Notes under the pieces: model-generated
What the model saw: the letters and a program-made list of their open reading frames with translations, nothing else
Database searches by the model: none
What the model was told of the DNA's origin: nothing
From: Macrotrachela quadricornifera
Lineage: Eukaryota; Rotifera; Eurotatoria; Philodinida; Philodinidae
Length of the DNA: 64,000 nt
Assembly (NCBI GenBank): GCA_022393335.1
Contig: JAJEKB010020704.1
Span: 492,614-556,613, forward strand
Direction: 5' to 3'
Shown: positions 45,561 through 57,198 of the stretch, in pieces
Layout of the letters: the number at the start of each line of letters is the position of its first letter
How positions within the stretch are numbered: the first letter of the stretch is position 1
Position numbers and translations under genes: made by a program

Positions 45561-45855
45561 ACATCATAGATGTCCATTGCGGTTGAGAATCTGCCGCGAC
45601 GATAATCAAAGAAAGCCACCCGCGGCGCTGCCGCGATGGTATTTTTAAATATCTTTGAATTTTCAAGGCTGTAATCGGTTTAAACTAGAGTTGATTATGA
45701 CAATCGATCAGATTCATCAAGCCTTATCATGCAGCACACATCAACATAGAGATTATGTGGAAATTCATGAGTTTTGAAAATTTCTTTTATATAATAGCTA
45801 CTGCCCTCGCGCCGCTGCCACAGTGGCGGTAGCGGCAGCACTGCGAAGGACTTCT
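45561..45855. repeat. Dispersed repeat B, copy 1
   Basis: Shares with 47449-47660 the blocks GCGGTTGAGAATCTG, TTTTCAAGGCTGTAATCGGT followed by TTAAACTAGAGTTGAT, and GCAGCACACAT.AAC followed by GAGATTATGTGGAAA. This copy has extra GC-rich inserts (CCGCGGCGCTGCCGCG, GCCGCTGCCACAGTGGCGGT) with self-complementary parts. Non-coding. The two copies are direct and flank the F-box gene at 46.0-46.6 kb. Confidence 0.6.
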
Positions 45856-46026
45856 CTCATGTGAATTTTCTCATAGAACAAAATTACATTTTTTATTGAA
45901 ATAAATCATGCTTTTCTCATTGACATTAAAGAAATTGCAAAGGAAAAAAAGGTTCACACATTAGAGCAAGATCACATTTTCTCATTGATGAATGTTAAAA
46001 ATAGGATAGTTTGCCTGTCTAAGTTG

Positions 46027-46572
46027 TTAGTTAATACAAAAATGTAGAAGATTATTATGAACTAATTTCATCCAAATTTGTTCAGCTGTTTTGGTAATAA
46101 TCATAGTTTGTTTTTCATATTCTTTACGTTGTAAAGCTAAGTGCTTCTCAAATTCTGAGTCAATTTCTTCAACTGTTTCTGTAGGCCGTAACTTATCAAC
46201 TGTTGAGTGAAAGAAGTAATGGTTTAATTTAAATGCATGTTGAATACAAATATCAGCCACTAAAGGATGAACAATTTGCTCTTCTTGTTGTTCAGTGTTG
46301 AGCAATTGCCACTCGAAACGTTTATAAAAACTATCTAACTGAGGATAAACGAAATATCGACCAGGCATTTCTTCAGCTTCTGACCATATTGAATAAATAT
46401 CGTGTTTAAGATGTTCTTTATGTATCGTTAGTGGTGTTACATATTTAATGAGAATATTAAAGCGATGATTGAGACCTGAAAATGAATGATATACGTCATA
46501 TATATTGAGATATTCTAAAATTAGAATATGAAGTTCATTTGGTAATGTTTCCAGTGATATTGTTGAGGACAT
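46027..46572 (-). CDS. F-box protein
   Basis: The likely start is Met at 46572 (MSSTISLETLPNELHILILE), immediately after an acceptor-like TTTTCTTTTTAG, suggesting a 5' intron; a longer in-frame start exists at 46647. The F-box (LPNELHILILEYLNIYDVYHSF) is followed by a region rich in charged and aromatic residues (EEMPGRYFVYPQLDSFYKRF) and a helical C-terminus. About 181 aa, shorter than the 300 or more residues of the other F-box gene here, with no LRRs visible. Expected to act as an SCF adaptor via Skp1; target unknown. Confidence 0.65.
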   Translation of the reverse strand: MSSTISLETLPNELHILILEYLNIYDVYHSFSGLNHRFNILIKYVTPLTIHKEHLKHDIYSIWSEAEEMPGRYFVYPQLDSFYKRFEWQLLNTEQQEEQIVHPLVADICIQHAFKLNHYFFHSTVDKLRPTETVEEIDSEFEKHLALQRKEYEKQTMIITKTAEQIWMKLVHNNLLHFCIN

Positions 46573-46647
46573 TCTAAAAAGAAAATTTTCATGATAATTT
46601 GTGATTAATAAGATATTATAAAAATCTATCTGCACAGTTTTCGACAT

Positions 46648-47448
46648 ATGATAAATATCTGTGAAATTTATTTATTTTTCTTGTATATGATATTATTTGC
46701 TATGCACAAATTCATAGTCATTTCAGATATATCCTTTTAGTTTTTTTTTTGTGAAAACAGTATACAAACAAACAGAACATACTCAATCAAATTACAACAG
46801 TGGACCGGTAAGTTCCTACTTGAATAGAACATATCTTGTCTTCACTACAGACAATACATGAATATGTGACGAACTTCTCTGAAACAACCGATTATGTAGA
46901 TGCTGTTTTGAAAATTAGAATGACATTAAAGTAATTCTGTTAATCTGAAGAAAAAGCTAAGATATAGTGTTGAGTTAACGATTCAAAATTAATCTTAAAA
47001 GGCCATCAAGTTGCATGATGATACAGTTAAAATGAAGTTGAATTGTTGATCGAAAAGTATTTTGTCAGAGTAATTCAATATCGAACTCAAGAGATTGAAC
47101 GCTACGAAACGTGTGTCTTTCTATTTGAAGATTAGATGAAAAATGCAAACCTGTTATAATCATCATAAATATCAGACTATCAAAATGTAATGAATACATT
47201 TTTCTGCTCACGTTATTTGATAAGTGTGTTGAAAGAACGAGGAAGAAGAGGAAAAAAAAAGGTGACATGACTAATGCGTTACCGACATATATCACATGTT
47301 TACATCAATAGAAATAAACGAAAACTATATTAAATCGTACTATTAGGACAAGTTTGTATTGCATAAAAGTTAGGTTTATCTTCAATTGCTCCTTACTTGA
47401 CGGAGGAGAAATCAAAGATAAAACAAATCAATTTGTGTATATAGAACA
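46648..47448. other. Intergenic region
   Basis: About 800 bases, AT-rich. One short minus frame (47065-47295) has no motif. No gene supported. Confidence 0.4.
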
Positions 47449-47660
47449 CAGAGATGTTCATCGCGGTTGAGAATCTGTCGCTGTCGCAATGGTATTTTTC
47501 AAAAAACTTTAAATTTTCAAGGCTGTAATCGGTTTAAACTAGAGTTGATCATGACGATCGATCAGATTCGTCATGCCTTATCGTGCAGCACACATTAACG
47601 TCGAGATTATGTGGAAATTTCTTTCATAGAAAAGGCATCACGCCGTGATAGAGATCTCTC
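47449..47660. repeat. Dispersed repeat B, copy 2
   Basis: Direct copy of the 45561-45855 repeat, lacking most of its GC-rich inserts. Confidence 0.6.
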
Positions 47661-47869
47661 GAAGAAGCTATAAACACTTTCGATAGATCGACTATTTAAT
47701 TCGACAATCTTTGAATAATGATATTGATTTTAATTCGTTGCTCATTATTATTTTAATTGAATAAAAAATATTTGTAATAATTTTTATCTTTCAATCTACT
47801 TAGAGAAAATTTCAGAATATCGAAAGATTTATTATATGGATGTTTTATTTAGTGTTATTTTAAATCAAA

Positions 47870-49164
47870 TTATGTGCAACTCATAAATTGAAATTGTAAA
47901 TTATAACATATTTTAACTTCTTTAAGACGATTATTTGAATTCATATCAATTTGAATAGCTGATGAAAATAATTTTGGCGAATTAAGAGTAAGAAATGCAT
48001 CTTTAATAACCAATGAAGATGAACTATCCATTATATTTGTTGGTGGAATACGAATACCTTGAAATATCTTTTCAGTTATTATATAATAATCCATTGCTTT
48101 TTCATAATAACAAGTACCTTAAAGAAATATAACATTATGTGATCAATAAATCATTTTTTTAATCAATACTGACTTAAATAAGATCCTCTTTATAAACGAA
48201 CTCTTTTATGTGTTCTCGTATTTACATCTAACAATGAAATATCGAAGCTTTTTTCTTTACTTAATTAAAAAGAGGAATTTAAAAAACAAATCGATCTTAT
48301 GAGGATCTATCCCTGTGTGTTTAATATACATTTAAATAAAATTCTTTCTTCTATATAGAATCGTTATTAAAAAGAACCGTAATCGTATAAACAGTATGTT
48401 CAAAGAAATTGATTTTAATAAAAAACGAAAATCATCATAGTAAGTCCAAATCTGTCTATTTTTCGAACAATCATAGATATTATGAAAGAAGAGACTTCGA
48501 CGATTGTTTATATAACAAAAATCGACTTTTTTTTGAGGGCATCCTCTCTTTCCCTTTTAGTACCGAATAAACTCTTTCTCTTGTTTACTAACATATCAGA
48601 TATAAACAGATTGTTCAAAAATCTAAAATTGTAATTATGTACCATGTTTTTCCCATTCAGCTTGCATAAGATCTTCTGAAGGCATTATACAATAGAATCG
48701 TTTAACAAATGTTGAATTAAGTTGTGGTTCATTTCGACAATTTCGAGGATGAAAACGAACTGATGAAGCTTTAGCTGATTGAGGCCATAATCCATGAACA
48801 ATTAATCCAAATGTACTACTATGAATACACTGAAATTCTTTATCACGTGATGATTGTGATAATGATGCACAATATGTTGGACTCCTATATATATATATAT
48901 ATTCATTTAATCAAATTTTAAATCTTATAAAAAGAAAGATAAACAATATCGATAGTAGGTAAATCCTTACCATGAAAGTGCAAGCATCATATAATCAGTT
49001 TTAGCAGTTGTATTTTCCCATTCTCCACTTTTTGATTTCCAATTAAAATCATATTTTGCTTTGAGTTGGGAAGGAAATGGACATGATTCTCCACCTGTTT
49101 TAATGCTCATCATTGTACTACCAGTAATACTAATCATAATCAATATTAAGATCATCATCATCAT
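47870..49164 (-). CDS. Secreted ribonuclease T2
   Basis: Three exons in phase: 49164-48971, 48884-48643 and 48117-47870, giving 227 aa (a longer start at 49218 would give 245). A Met/Ile-rich hydrophobic N-terminus acts as signal peptide. Family landmarks: LALSWSPTYC, the first active-site block LIVHGLWPQ (His about 95), and the second block EWEKHGTC (Glu about 141, His about 145), which is interrupted by intron 2 after the His codon. T2 enzymes cut RNA through a 2',3'-cyclic phosphate intermediate in secretory or lysosomal compartments. All three catalytic positions appear intact. Introns are 86 nt (AT-microsatellite rich) and 525 nt. Confidence 0.85.
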
Positions 49165-49218
49165 TATTTCCAACAATAATTTTAGTAAAGAATAATGCAC
49201 ATTAAATAATATAATCAA

Positions 49219-50221
49219 TAAATGATAAAAGTATTTATATGAGATGATGACGATTTATTACTCAAATATAAAGATTTTTATGGACTAAAATAAATCAAAT
49301 AATAATCATTTTTATTCTCAACTAGGTTATTTACGATGATAAAAACAATTTTAGTGCAAATATTCAATGACAGATATCTCTGTCTTTTTTTCTTGTAAAT
49401 CATTTGTAAAGATGAAATTTTGTGTCTAATTTATCTTTGAATAGAACATTGATGTTGTTTGATTCGAAAATTCAATTGTGTTTACCACTTAAAAATTCAT
49501 TTATTGGAAGTTACGAAAAAAATCAATTGAATTTGTCGAATAGATATGCATATTCAATTAAAATGATTGTGAAACTTTACTTCATATATTTTATCATTTA
49601 TATTGAAGTACTACATAATCATATTTATTGATAATAAATGATTTTTATCTTGCAAAGTTTAAAAATACTTATCCTTGAACGATTCTTAATAAAATTCTTA
49701 TCGAATCTTGAAAACATTCTCTTACTAAAATTATAATTTAATGTAGCTATCAATCCTAAAAAGATTCTAGTATGAAGATTTAACAAGATATCCATGAAAA
49801 CATGACAAAATCTTAAAAGAATATTTTATTATAATTTAATTATTCATCTTTTTATCAAACAATAGGATTTATTAGACAAAAAAAAACAATATATGGAGGG
49901 AAACATGTAACGTGAAACTTTAGAAAAAACAAATTATTCAGTTGTAGTCTTTTTATTTTCAAAAAGAAGAAAAAATCCCCTGAAATACTTAGAGTAGGAG
50001 CATTCAAATTTGGTTTCTTTCAATACTGTTTATTTTCAATGAAAAAATATACAATTAAGATATGCTTTACATTGTAGATTGTATTCTATTTTCATGGCAA
50101 GTCTTCTGGTATATTTTATTTCTTTTTAATGAAATATTTATAGAGATCACAGTATGATATGCAAAGTTCTATCATTCATTATAAATCGTCCATTATATAC
50201 CCTATAGAAAAAAGGTGTGTC
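49219..50221. other. Intergenic region
   Basis: AT-rich with no gene; the short + frame at 49422-49631 has no motif. Confidence 0.4.
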
Positions 50222-50450
50222 GCGCAATCCTTACGGGACTAAAATGTGAAACACGATACAAGTGTTATCAACCACCCTAAACAGATAGTTTAATTATACC
50301 TATTATAAAAATGATTTTCACCACATTCGTTAATATAAATTTATCGGAATGAACAAAAGCTATTGACTTCTGTCAGTCACGATTTGTGGGGTGAGAAGTC
50401 GAAATTTCTACCTCTAAACACTTCAATACTCTCTTTCAGATCGTGTTTCA
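50222..50450. mobile_element. Non-autonomous repeat element, copy 2 of the 7578 family
   Basis: GCGCAATCCTTACGGGACTA leader, TGTGAAACACGA at 50245-50256 and TCGTGTTTCA at 50441-50450, with the shared tail ATTTCTACC.CTAAACACTTCAA. The interior is much shorter than in copy 1 and lacks the tandem array and G-run. Confidence 0.6.
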
Positions 50451-50989
50451 ATTATTAATTTCTTTATATGTGAAAACATTTATCTTCTTTCACATAAATA
50501 AATTGATCAATTTTGTCTTTTCGGTTTTTAAGGTAGAATATACATATGTATAATAAATTAACTTCTAACATTAGTTGTAGTCGATCGATTTTATACACAA
50601 ATATTTCGACCAATCATGTGATCTATTAATTACTTTTATCGTACGAACTAAATCTTTCTATGAAAAAAAGTATGAATCAAAAACAACTTGCTTTATATTT
50701 TCTTCATACAGGATAGCAGTTTAAAACATATTAATTATATGTATTGATGATCAGGAAACTATATTATTACAGATAATTATTAGAAAAAGGTGATTTACTG
50801 TCGCATAAGCTAATTAGAGATGCTTATTGAAAACCCTTTGCAGACTAAAACTGTCATTTATTTTGCATTTATGAAAATTATATATGTATATACTAAGTGT
50901 ACAAGGAATTAAATTGAAGTATGCACACCTGAAGACTTGCTTTTCTTCCTCTCGGGTTTTATGAATCTGTTGAGGCAATTTTTATTTTT

Positions 50990-51257
50990 AGAACTAATAT
51001 CATATTCGAAATCATTGTAAGAAAAATATCCTTGTACCTCCCTTCAGGAATGATCTACTCAACAATGACATTTTTTACGATAACTCCACTATTTATTGAA
51101 GAATCATGCTCAGTTTATTTTCTTGATCGAGGTATTAATGAGATAATTCTATGTGCAAAATTTCAGCACAATCGGATTTAGTTGGGAAGAGTTATCGTGT
51201 AAACGGACAAATGGACACTCAGGTTGATTCTATAGTGCATTCACTTGTTGAGTACAC
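50990..51257 (+). repeat. Dispersed repeat ending in a hairpin, copy 2
   Basis: Diverged copy of the repeat at 41211-41556, same orientation. The (CGGA)n stretch is reduced to CGGACAAATGGACAC and the terminal hairpin is imperfect (TGCATTCA-CTTGT-TGAGTACA). It lies directly downstream of the F-box gene's 3' end. Confidence 0.6.
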
Positions 51258-51372
51258 TAAAAGTATTTTAATTAAATGATCAATAGAGGAAAAAATTTAA
51301 AAATACAAACAGACTCAATCCTTTTTGTGTTAACCGATATTTTCATCTGAATTTGTTCATATCATGTAAGTC

Positions 51373-52341
51373 TCACTTGTTACCATTGTTGGTAAAGATA
51401 TGAAAGCGACCATATTCCGAATTACACATGATATGCATGAAACATGGATGAAGTCGATGAACAACATCAATATCAATTGTGTATTTATACATTATCATAT
51501 CACAATCAAATCGACATAGTCGAGGTACACGTTTTAAAAGAATAAAAGCTAAATCTGTAAAATTAATTTTGGATAGAGGTTGAAGGATTTTCATACGAAA
51601 ATGTTGAAGTTTAGGTACATGAATAAGAAGTGAATCGATTATTGTATTTGTTGACCATCTCGTAATACGAATTGAAAGATAATTTAAGCAATGATTAGAA
51701 GAAATTACTGGCGATAGAGTTGAATCATCTTTGACACCATACAATATAAGACGAACAAGATTGGGACATGAATCAAGAATAGCATTATAAATGGGCACTG
51801 TAACAGATCCATGAATAGTCAAAGATTGAAGAGCAGGTGATATTGACCAAGTTGAGACTGTACTAGGTGTATTTGTGAGATTGCATGAGTGAAGAAAAGG
51901 AAATCTATCGGAGAAGATATACTGATATAGTTTGAATACTAATGATGATGGTGATAAATCCATTACAAAACCAATTGAAAGAAATTCAAGATAATGAAGG
52001 TGTTCTGATTGAATAAGTTGATATATTTGATTTTTAGATGGATATTTCAATTTTAATGAACGAACATTTGAAAAACAAGTAAGATCAATCTTATCTAGAC
52101 GATCATTTACAATCATTAATCGAGAAAGATATGATGCAAAAAAAATTACTGATGGATCATTAGCACTTTCAGATGACCATAATGTGACAGAAACATGATC
52201 GATAGATTGTTGAATATTATCAATTCGTTTGTTTAATCCAACAAATGCTCGATAAAGATCTCGAATTGATAAATAGTCAAAAACATTTCGAAAGAGTTCA
52301 TTTGGAAGATCTTCCAAATGTGTTAGAATGTTATCACTCAT
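51373..52341 (-). CDS. F-box protein, full length
   Basis: An uninterrupted 322-codon frame with ATG at 52341. The F-box is at residues about 8-45 (LEDLPNELFRNVFDYLSIRD). The following 270 residues show irregular leucine-rich units (NVRSLKLKYPS, LEFLSIGF, LQSLTIHGS, LVRLILYGVK, LNYLSIRI, LQHFRMKI), the style of F-box proteins with degenerate LRRs that are greatly expanded in rotifers. Expected role: substrate receptor of an SCF ubiquitin ligase; substrate unknown. No intron. Confidence 0.8.
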   Translation of the reverse strand: MSDNILTHLEDLPNELFRNVFDYLSIRDLYRAFVGLNKRIDNIQQSIDHVSVTLWSSESANDPSVIFFASYLSRLMIVNDRLDKIDLTCFSNVRSLKLKYPSKNQIYQLIQSEHLHYLEFLSIGFVMDLSPSSLVFKLYQYIFSDRFPFLHSCNLTNTPSTVSTWSISPALQSLTIHGSVTVPIYNAILDSCPNLVRLILYGVKDDSTLSPVISSNHCLNYLSIRITRWSTNTIIDSLLIHVPKLQHFRMKILQPLSKINFTDLAFILLKRVPRLCRFDCDMIMYKYTIDIDVVHRLHPCFMHIMCNSEYGRFHIFTNNGNK

Positions 52342-53339
52342 AAAACTAAATATATTTTTTTATATATCTAAAACAAAGAAAAAAGATAATTGACAAGAAC
52401 AATTAAAACATATATCAAAATTAAAAGTCATATTTAAATATTTTATTTTCAATCAGTTATTTGATACCTTAAGAATTCTAACAAATCTATCGTGTAAATG
52501 GTTCTCTTATCTCTTGCAAATCACACTCACATTATGTATAACAGTGATTGATAAAGTTTAGCTAGTTTGTGATATCACAAATAAAACAAAACACTGAATT
52601 AGCTTTTTTCTTATCAAATAGTTCTCTTCAATCATAATATATACCTGTGAAAGTATGACTTTTTACGTTCTCCTGACACGTCACTGTAGCAATTACACAA
52701 CGAAAGGAATACACATGACGCTGTTCTCCATTCGATGATGTAAGATATAGATGAGTCATTCAACTAGAATATACATTTACAGTTTGCTCCATAAAAATAT
52801 CTAATACAGACAGTTTTTCAATTAATAATGAATCGAGAAAATATATAAGTTATGATCGATAGTTTGAGGATAAATATCTATTTTCGGTAATGGAAGAGAA
52901 CTGAATAGAAATAGTTTATACATATGTGTGATAATATATAATGAGAAGATGAAATAAAGGAAGCAGTTGATCATAGACACATATGGAAAAGACTCACCGA
53001 AAATTTTATCTTTGATACTTACCTTTCAAAATACGTAAGATAAAGTAATGATATTGTTTCTCTGATAGCTAGAATACTTCATTTTATCGTTCTTCACTTT
53101 CTTTTTGTTCGACAGCAAAACGTATTCTTATTTTCTCCTTCATTTTCTACCACACAAATAAAACGCATGTCGCACTTCTTTCTGCACTGTCATCATCCAA
53201 AATTTCTTTACGTTTGCATTCATCATCAGTGTGTGATCATGCTCAACATAGTTGGATCAATACTTAACGACATTCTTACTTTTCAACTACTTGAATCCAA
53301 AGTATCTTGGATAAGGTCTCGCTACCAATTGATCTGTTA
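52342..53339. other. Intergenic region
   Basis: AT-rich promoter side of the F-box gene; no other feature seen. Confidence 0.4.
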
Positions 53340-54830
53340 GATTTAACGGATGTTCCAGTATTGTTGATATTTCTCCTCTATTAGTTCATTGTTTAAAACA
53401 CTTTTTTTTATGAAAATATAGTGCTTGAAATTGTGCACAAAACTAAATATAGTTGAAATGAAAAACTATTTTGTGATATATTTCAAAAAAGATAAAAAAA
53501 CTAAATGGCTGATCATAATGAATAATTCGATTTTCTATCCAATTCTTTCATTACTTATTTTACTCTATTAGAAAAGCAAAATGTACCAAAAGATGCAACA
53601 TAATCAAAACGAAAAAAATTCTGAGCAATCAGTAGTGCTTTTCATGATGTATTTTTTAGTATATTTTGATTTTCTAATGAAATAAAAAGTGATGAAAAAA
53701 TTGCATGGAAAGTATAGTCATTCATTATGATTAATCAGTTAGTTTTGTATGTCTTTACTTTTCATCTTTTTCCAAATATATTTAAATTAATTTTTCATTT
53801 CAATCTCAGGCAAGCAAAAGACTAGTTGGATTTTTATTCATCACGTATGTCCAGACTAGTCTTTTTCACAAAAAGAGTGCTAGACGGATCGGGCGTCCTC
53901 ATACCAGTCCATAATGTTTTTGAAATGGAAAAAGTAAGGACATCTGCGATTGTATATCGGATGGCTCATGATGTTGTGTTATGTAATGGAATAGTCTAAA
54001 TATAAATATATAAGGATGAAGATTAGATTCAAACATGCAGATCTTACCCATTGTTTAGCCTATTGAACCTTACAATCAAGAGATCAACTTGTACATATTT
54101 ATTGTTATTCTAAAAATACTGTTGAATACAATTCTACTTTTGTTTTCTTCAAGTTTTAGTAAATTATTTCTTCGGGCTGGAACGCCGCCGGCGCGTTTGC
54201 CTTCTGGCTGAACAGTGTCGGGACTTGACAGTTAATCATAGACAGAAAGATGCCTCTTCACATAATACTGTATGATAAGTTTGTGATGTCAATTTCTAGT
54301 ATAAATAATGAATTTAATAAATTTCAACCTTAAGACTCAATAACTGTTTGATGGACGTTCTTTACAACATTAGTTTATGTTAAGTAGAAGATAAGTAATA
54401 AACTGATTGTTATCCTACTATTTGAAGCATTTCATTATTTGTCATTTGTTACGAACAACTTATAGAAATATTGAACAATATTTCGCATTCTAAAATCTTG
54501 GATTAATACAAACTGAGATTGATAATACATTTTCAGAAAACGACAAGTTAAGTCGCTTGTTCTGGCGTGAGTTTTAATAGTCTAGCAAATGGACAAACGT
54601 CATATTGATATTCATACTACCTAAACTGACGTTAGATTATTGTCGTATCATGGTCTATCGTCAAAATACCTGTGTCATATCGCCCGTCTCCAGAATTTTT
54701 TTTTGTTCACTTGGAATTATATATAGTTTTGTGCACAATTTCAAATGCTATATTTTCATTAAAAAAAGTCTTTTAATCAATGAAATAATGCCGAAGAAAA
54801 TTCAAAAATACTAAGACAACCGTTACTTGA
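53340..54830. mobile_element. Inverted-repeat-bounded segment, about 1.5 kb
   Basis: The left arm (53340-53470) and right arm (54705-54830) are diverged inverted repeats; the best block is GAAATTGTGCACAAAACTA at about 53428 against TAGTTTTGTGCACAATTTC at about 54725. The interior has no transposase frame. It includes a GC-rich patch at 54175-54235 (CGCCGCCGGCGCG) unlike its surroundings. Possibly a non-autonomous element or an old inverted duplication. Confidence 0.45.
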
Positions 54831-55734
54831 ATAGAAAATAGTACTCAATATAATAACCTTTTCTCAAAATAAAGGTTGACATTCGCTCGATACATTCACT
54901 CTCATCTTCAAGAAAACTTGGTGTAGCATCTAATGTCTTCGATATCGATAAATGCTAATGAATCTGATGAACCATAATTAGCTATCTATTCCAGTATTCA
55001 ATCAAGCATGTCAATAATTGGAACGATGATGTGTACGAATTGATCTAATTTCTGCTTGTCACACTGCACGGTTCTCATTAAGACAAGGTTATTCAGGTAG
55101 AAAGTAAACGTCTAACGACTTTGCAAGTCTCTTCAAATATTTTGTTAAATACCCATAATACATATCTTTGAGAGAATGTTCATCATAAGAGAATGTGAAA
55201 AATAAATCATACGAATAGTCGCAGTAATATGCTCTTTTAAGTGATGTATAATATAAATGTGGAGAATCACATTACCTTTAATAAAATGCTCTCAGGCAAG
55301 TTGTGTTAAGTGTCAGTAACCCAATTATTTGTACTGTGAAACACATTTAACTCTATTACTATTGCATTTAATTTCAAGCATTGAATTTGTTAAGTCTACT
55401 GTACGAGCAAATCACATAACTTCCGTCCTAAATCCACAGTGTTTGGTGTATTTGATACTCTTCTTCCCAGCAATAACAGCAGTTAAATCATCAGCAAAAA
55501 TGTTCCCATATCGGCATGATATATGATGAAAAAAGTTGGTAATTATCAGATATACTTAGAGCAATTCAAACGTAGTAAGGGAGGTACTTTATTGTCTTAT
55601 AGAAAGCTTGAAAAAATTTTCCTTTTTTTATGAACAGATAGAACGTCTTTCGCTCTATTTTTCTATGCTGTTTGATTACTATTCAACTGATATCATAATA
55701 ATAAAATGTCGATAAGATCTATTTCGTTCGCATA

Positions 55735-56171
55735 TATGCTGATAGTAGAGAACTGTGGTTTTCACTGTTTGGAAAGAGGAGATGAAGCCATGTCGGACTG
55801 TATATGACTGATTTTTCTAATATCATTTTTGAAGCTTTTTTTATTCAAATTTCTGCCCATCGGCAAAATGCTTCTTTTAGAAAAAAAATTTGATGAAAAA
55901 TTATAGTAGACTTCCGCGTAGAATGCGTATCATTTGTAAATAATTAAATTTAAACATCTGAGTCTTTCACTGTTTGTATATCTTTAATTAGCGATTTCAA
56001 TATGAAGCTGATTATTGAAAATTCATTCTAAACGCCTCACGGAACATATTTTTTATTTAAAAAGACAATTGCGAACCTTACATATAACAAGTTACAAAAC
56101 TTAGCAATACACAGTTCGATGCGTCCTCATCTCCTCTTTCCAACGGTGAAAAGCACAGTTATCTATCTTGT
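55735..56171. mobile_element. Short inverted-repeat element (about 437 bp)
   Basis: GGAAAGAGGAGATGA (within 55735-55803) is mirrored by TCATCTCCTCTTTCC (within 56104-56171), with flanking similarity over about 65 bases per arm (GAACTGTGGTTTTCACTGTT against AACGGTGAAAAGCACAGTT). The interior is AT-rich and non-coding; MITE-like. Confidence 0.5.
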
Positions 56172-56433
56172 TTCAATCGAATGTTATTCAAAAAATGTTT
56201 AAACCAATAGCGATTACATGATATTTAGTCAAAACACGACCGTTTACGACTTTTTACGAGAAAATACGACTGTGTACGTCGTTAAGTAGTCGAACCACTA
56301 ACCGGTTGTAGTATCAGATAAGAGAGTTGTTTTTGATTATATCACAAATGCATGAATGAATTTTCTTGTACGAATGAACAGCTATATATAGGTGTCGAAT
56401 AAGATTCACAAGAACGGACTAAAAGAACCCATA

Positions 56434-56535
56434 TGACGTCATGAAAGAATGATCTGTTGAACCAACACATATGACGTCATGAGAGTGAGAGAACGAAAGA
56501 AGATATAGATGGAATATACATATATGGTGACGTCA
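56434..56535. promoter_or_regulatory. Cluster of three perfect CRE palindromes
   Basis: TGACGTCA occurs at 56434-56441, 56472-56479 and 56528-56535, the first two inside a shared longer phrase (CATATGACGTCATGA). TGACGTCA is the consensus site for CREB/ATF bZIP factors. The cluster lies 660-760 bases before the P450-like start at 57199. The functional link is inferred. Confidence 0.5.
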
Positions 56536-56600
56536 TAACAATCATATACGGAAAGAGAAAGATGTAGTACATAAATGATGTTGACTCTTGACCTGTGTGC

Positions 56601-56958
56601 ATTATTCGTTTACTTTAATGTTTAGACAAATAATAAAAGAAAAAGAAATCATTTATTTTTCCATAATTTTATTCTCCACTATATCCTATGTAGAGAAATT
56701 GAAGGTGACGAGCGTTTCGTTTTCTGTTCTTTGTTCATATATTCATGCGTCATTATTTTGTTTTATCTATCATATAAAAGGGTTGATTGTATATCATAAA
56801 AACATTATTGTAAAACAATTAATACTAAATAACAAAACATCACATCTTCATCAATAATATAAGGCATGTATATGAATATTTCATTTAGTTTAGCAATAAG
56901 CATATCAGCTCGATGCTAATAATCTCTTGAAACAAAGATAGAATAGAACTAAAGTGAT
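56601..56958 (+). repeat. Direct repeat flanking the P450-like gene, copy 1
   Basis: Matches 59800-60178 across its length, with indels. Shared blocks: CACTTTAATGTTTAGA type, CTATGTAGAGAAA.TGAAGGT.ACGAGCG, AAAGGGTTGATTGTAT, ATCTTCATCA.TAATATAAGG and AAACAAAGATAGAATAGAACTAAA. Non-coding, upstream of the gene. Confidence 0.65.
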
Positions 56959-57198
56959 CTCTATTTGAGACTCATTATTATTCATCTGAAATATTAGTAT
57001 CAATAGTTTTCATGTGTCAACTGATATGCATTAGTAATCGTATTCTTCTAATAGGATATAGTAGAAAAATATATTCAAATCAGTATTTTATATGTTTTAG
57101 TTTGTTGCTGTTTATAACTCTTGCTCTTTCTTTTTCAGATTATTATTTTTCAATTACCTACGAGCTAAACAAGAAAACTTTGAATTTTTTTCGTAAAA

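Noticed and set aside
55329..55526. 65-codon + strand frame
   Set aside because: No motif, no splice context and AT-driven composition; chance frame.
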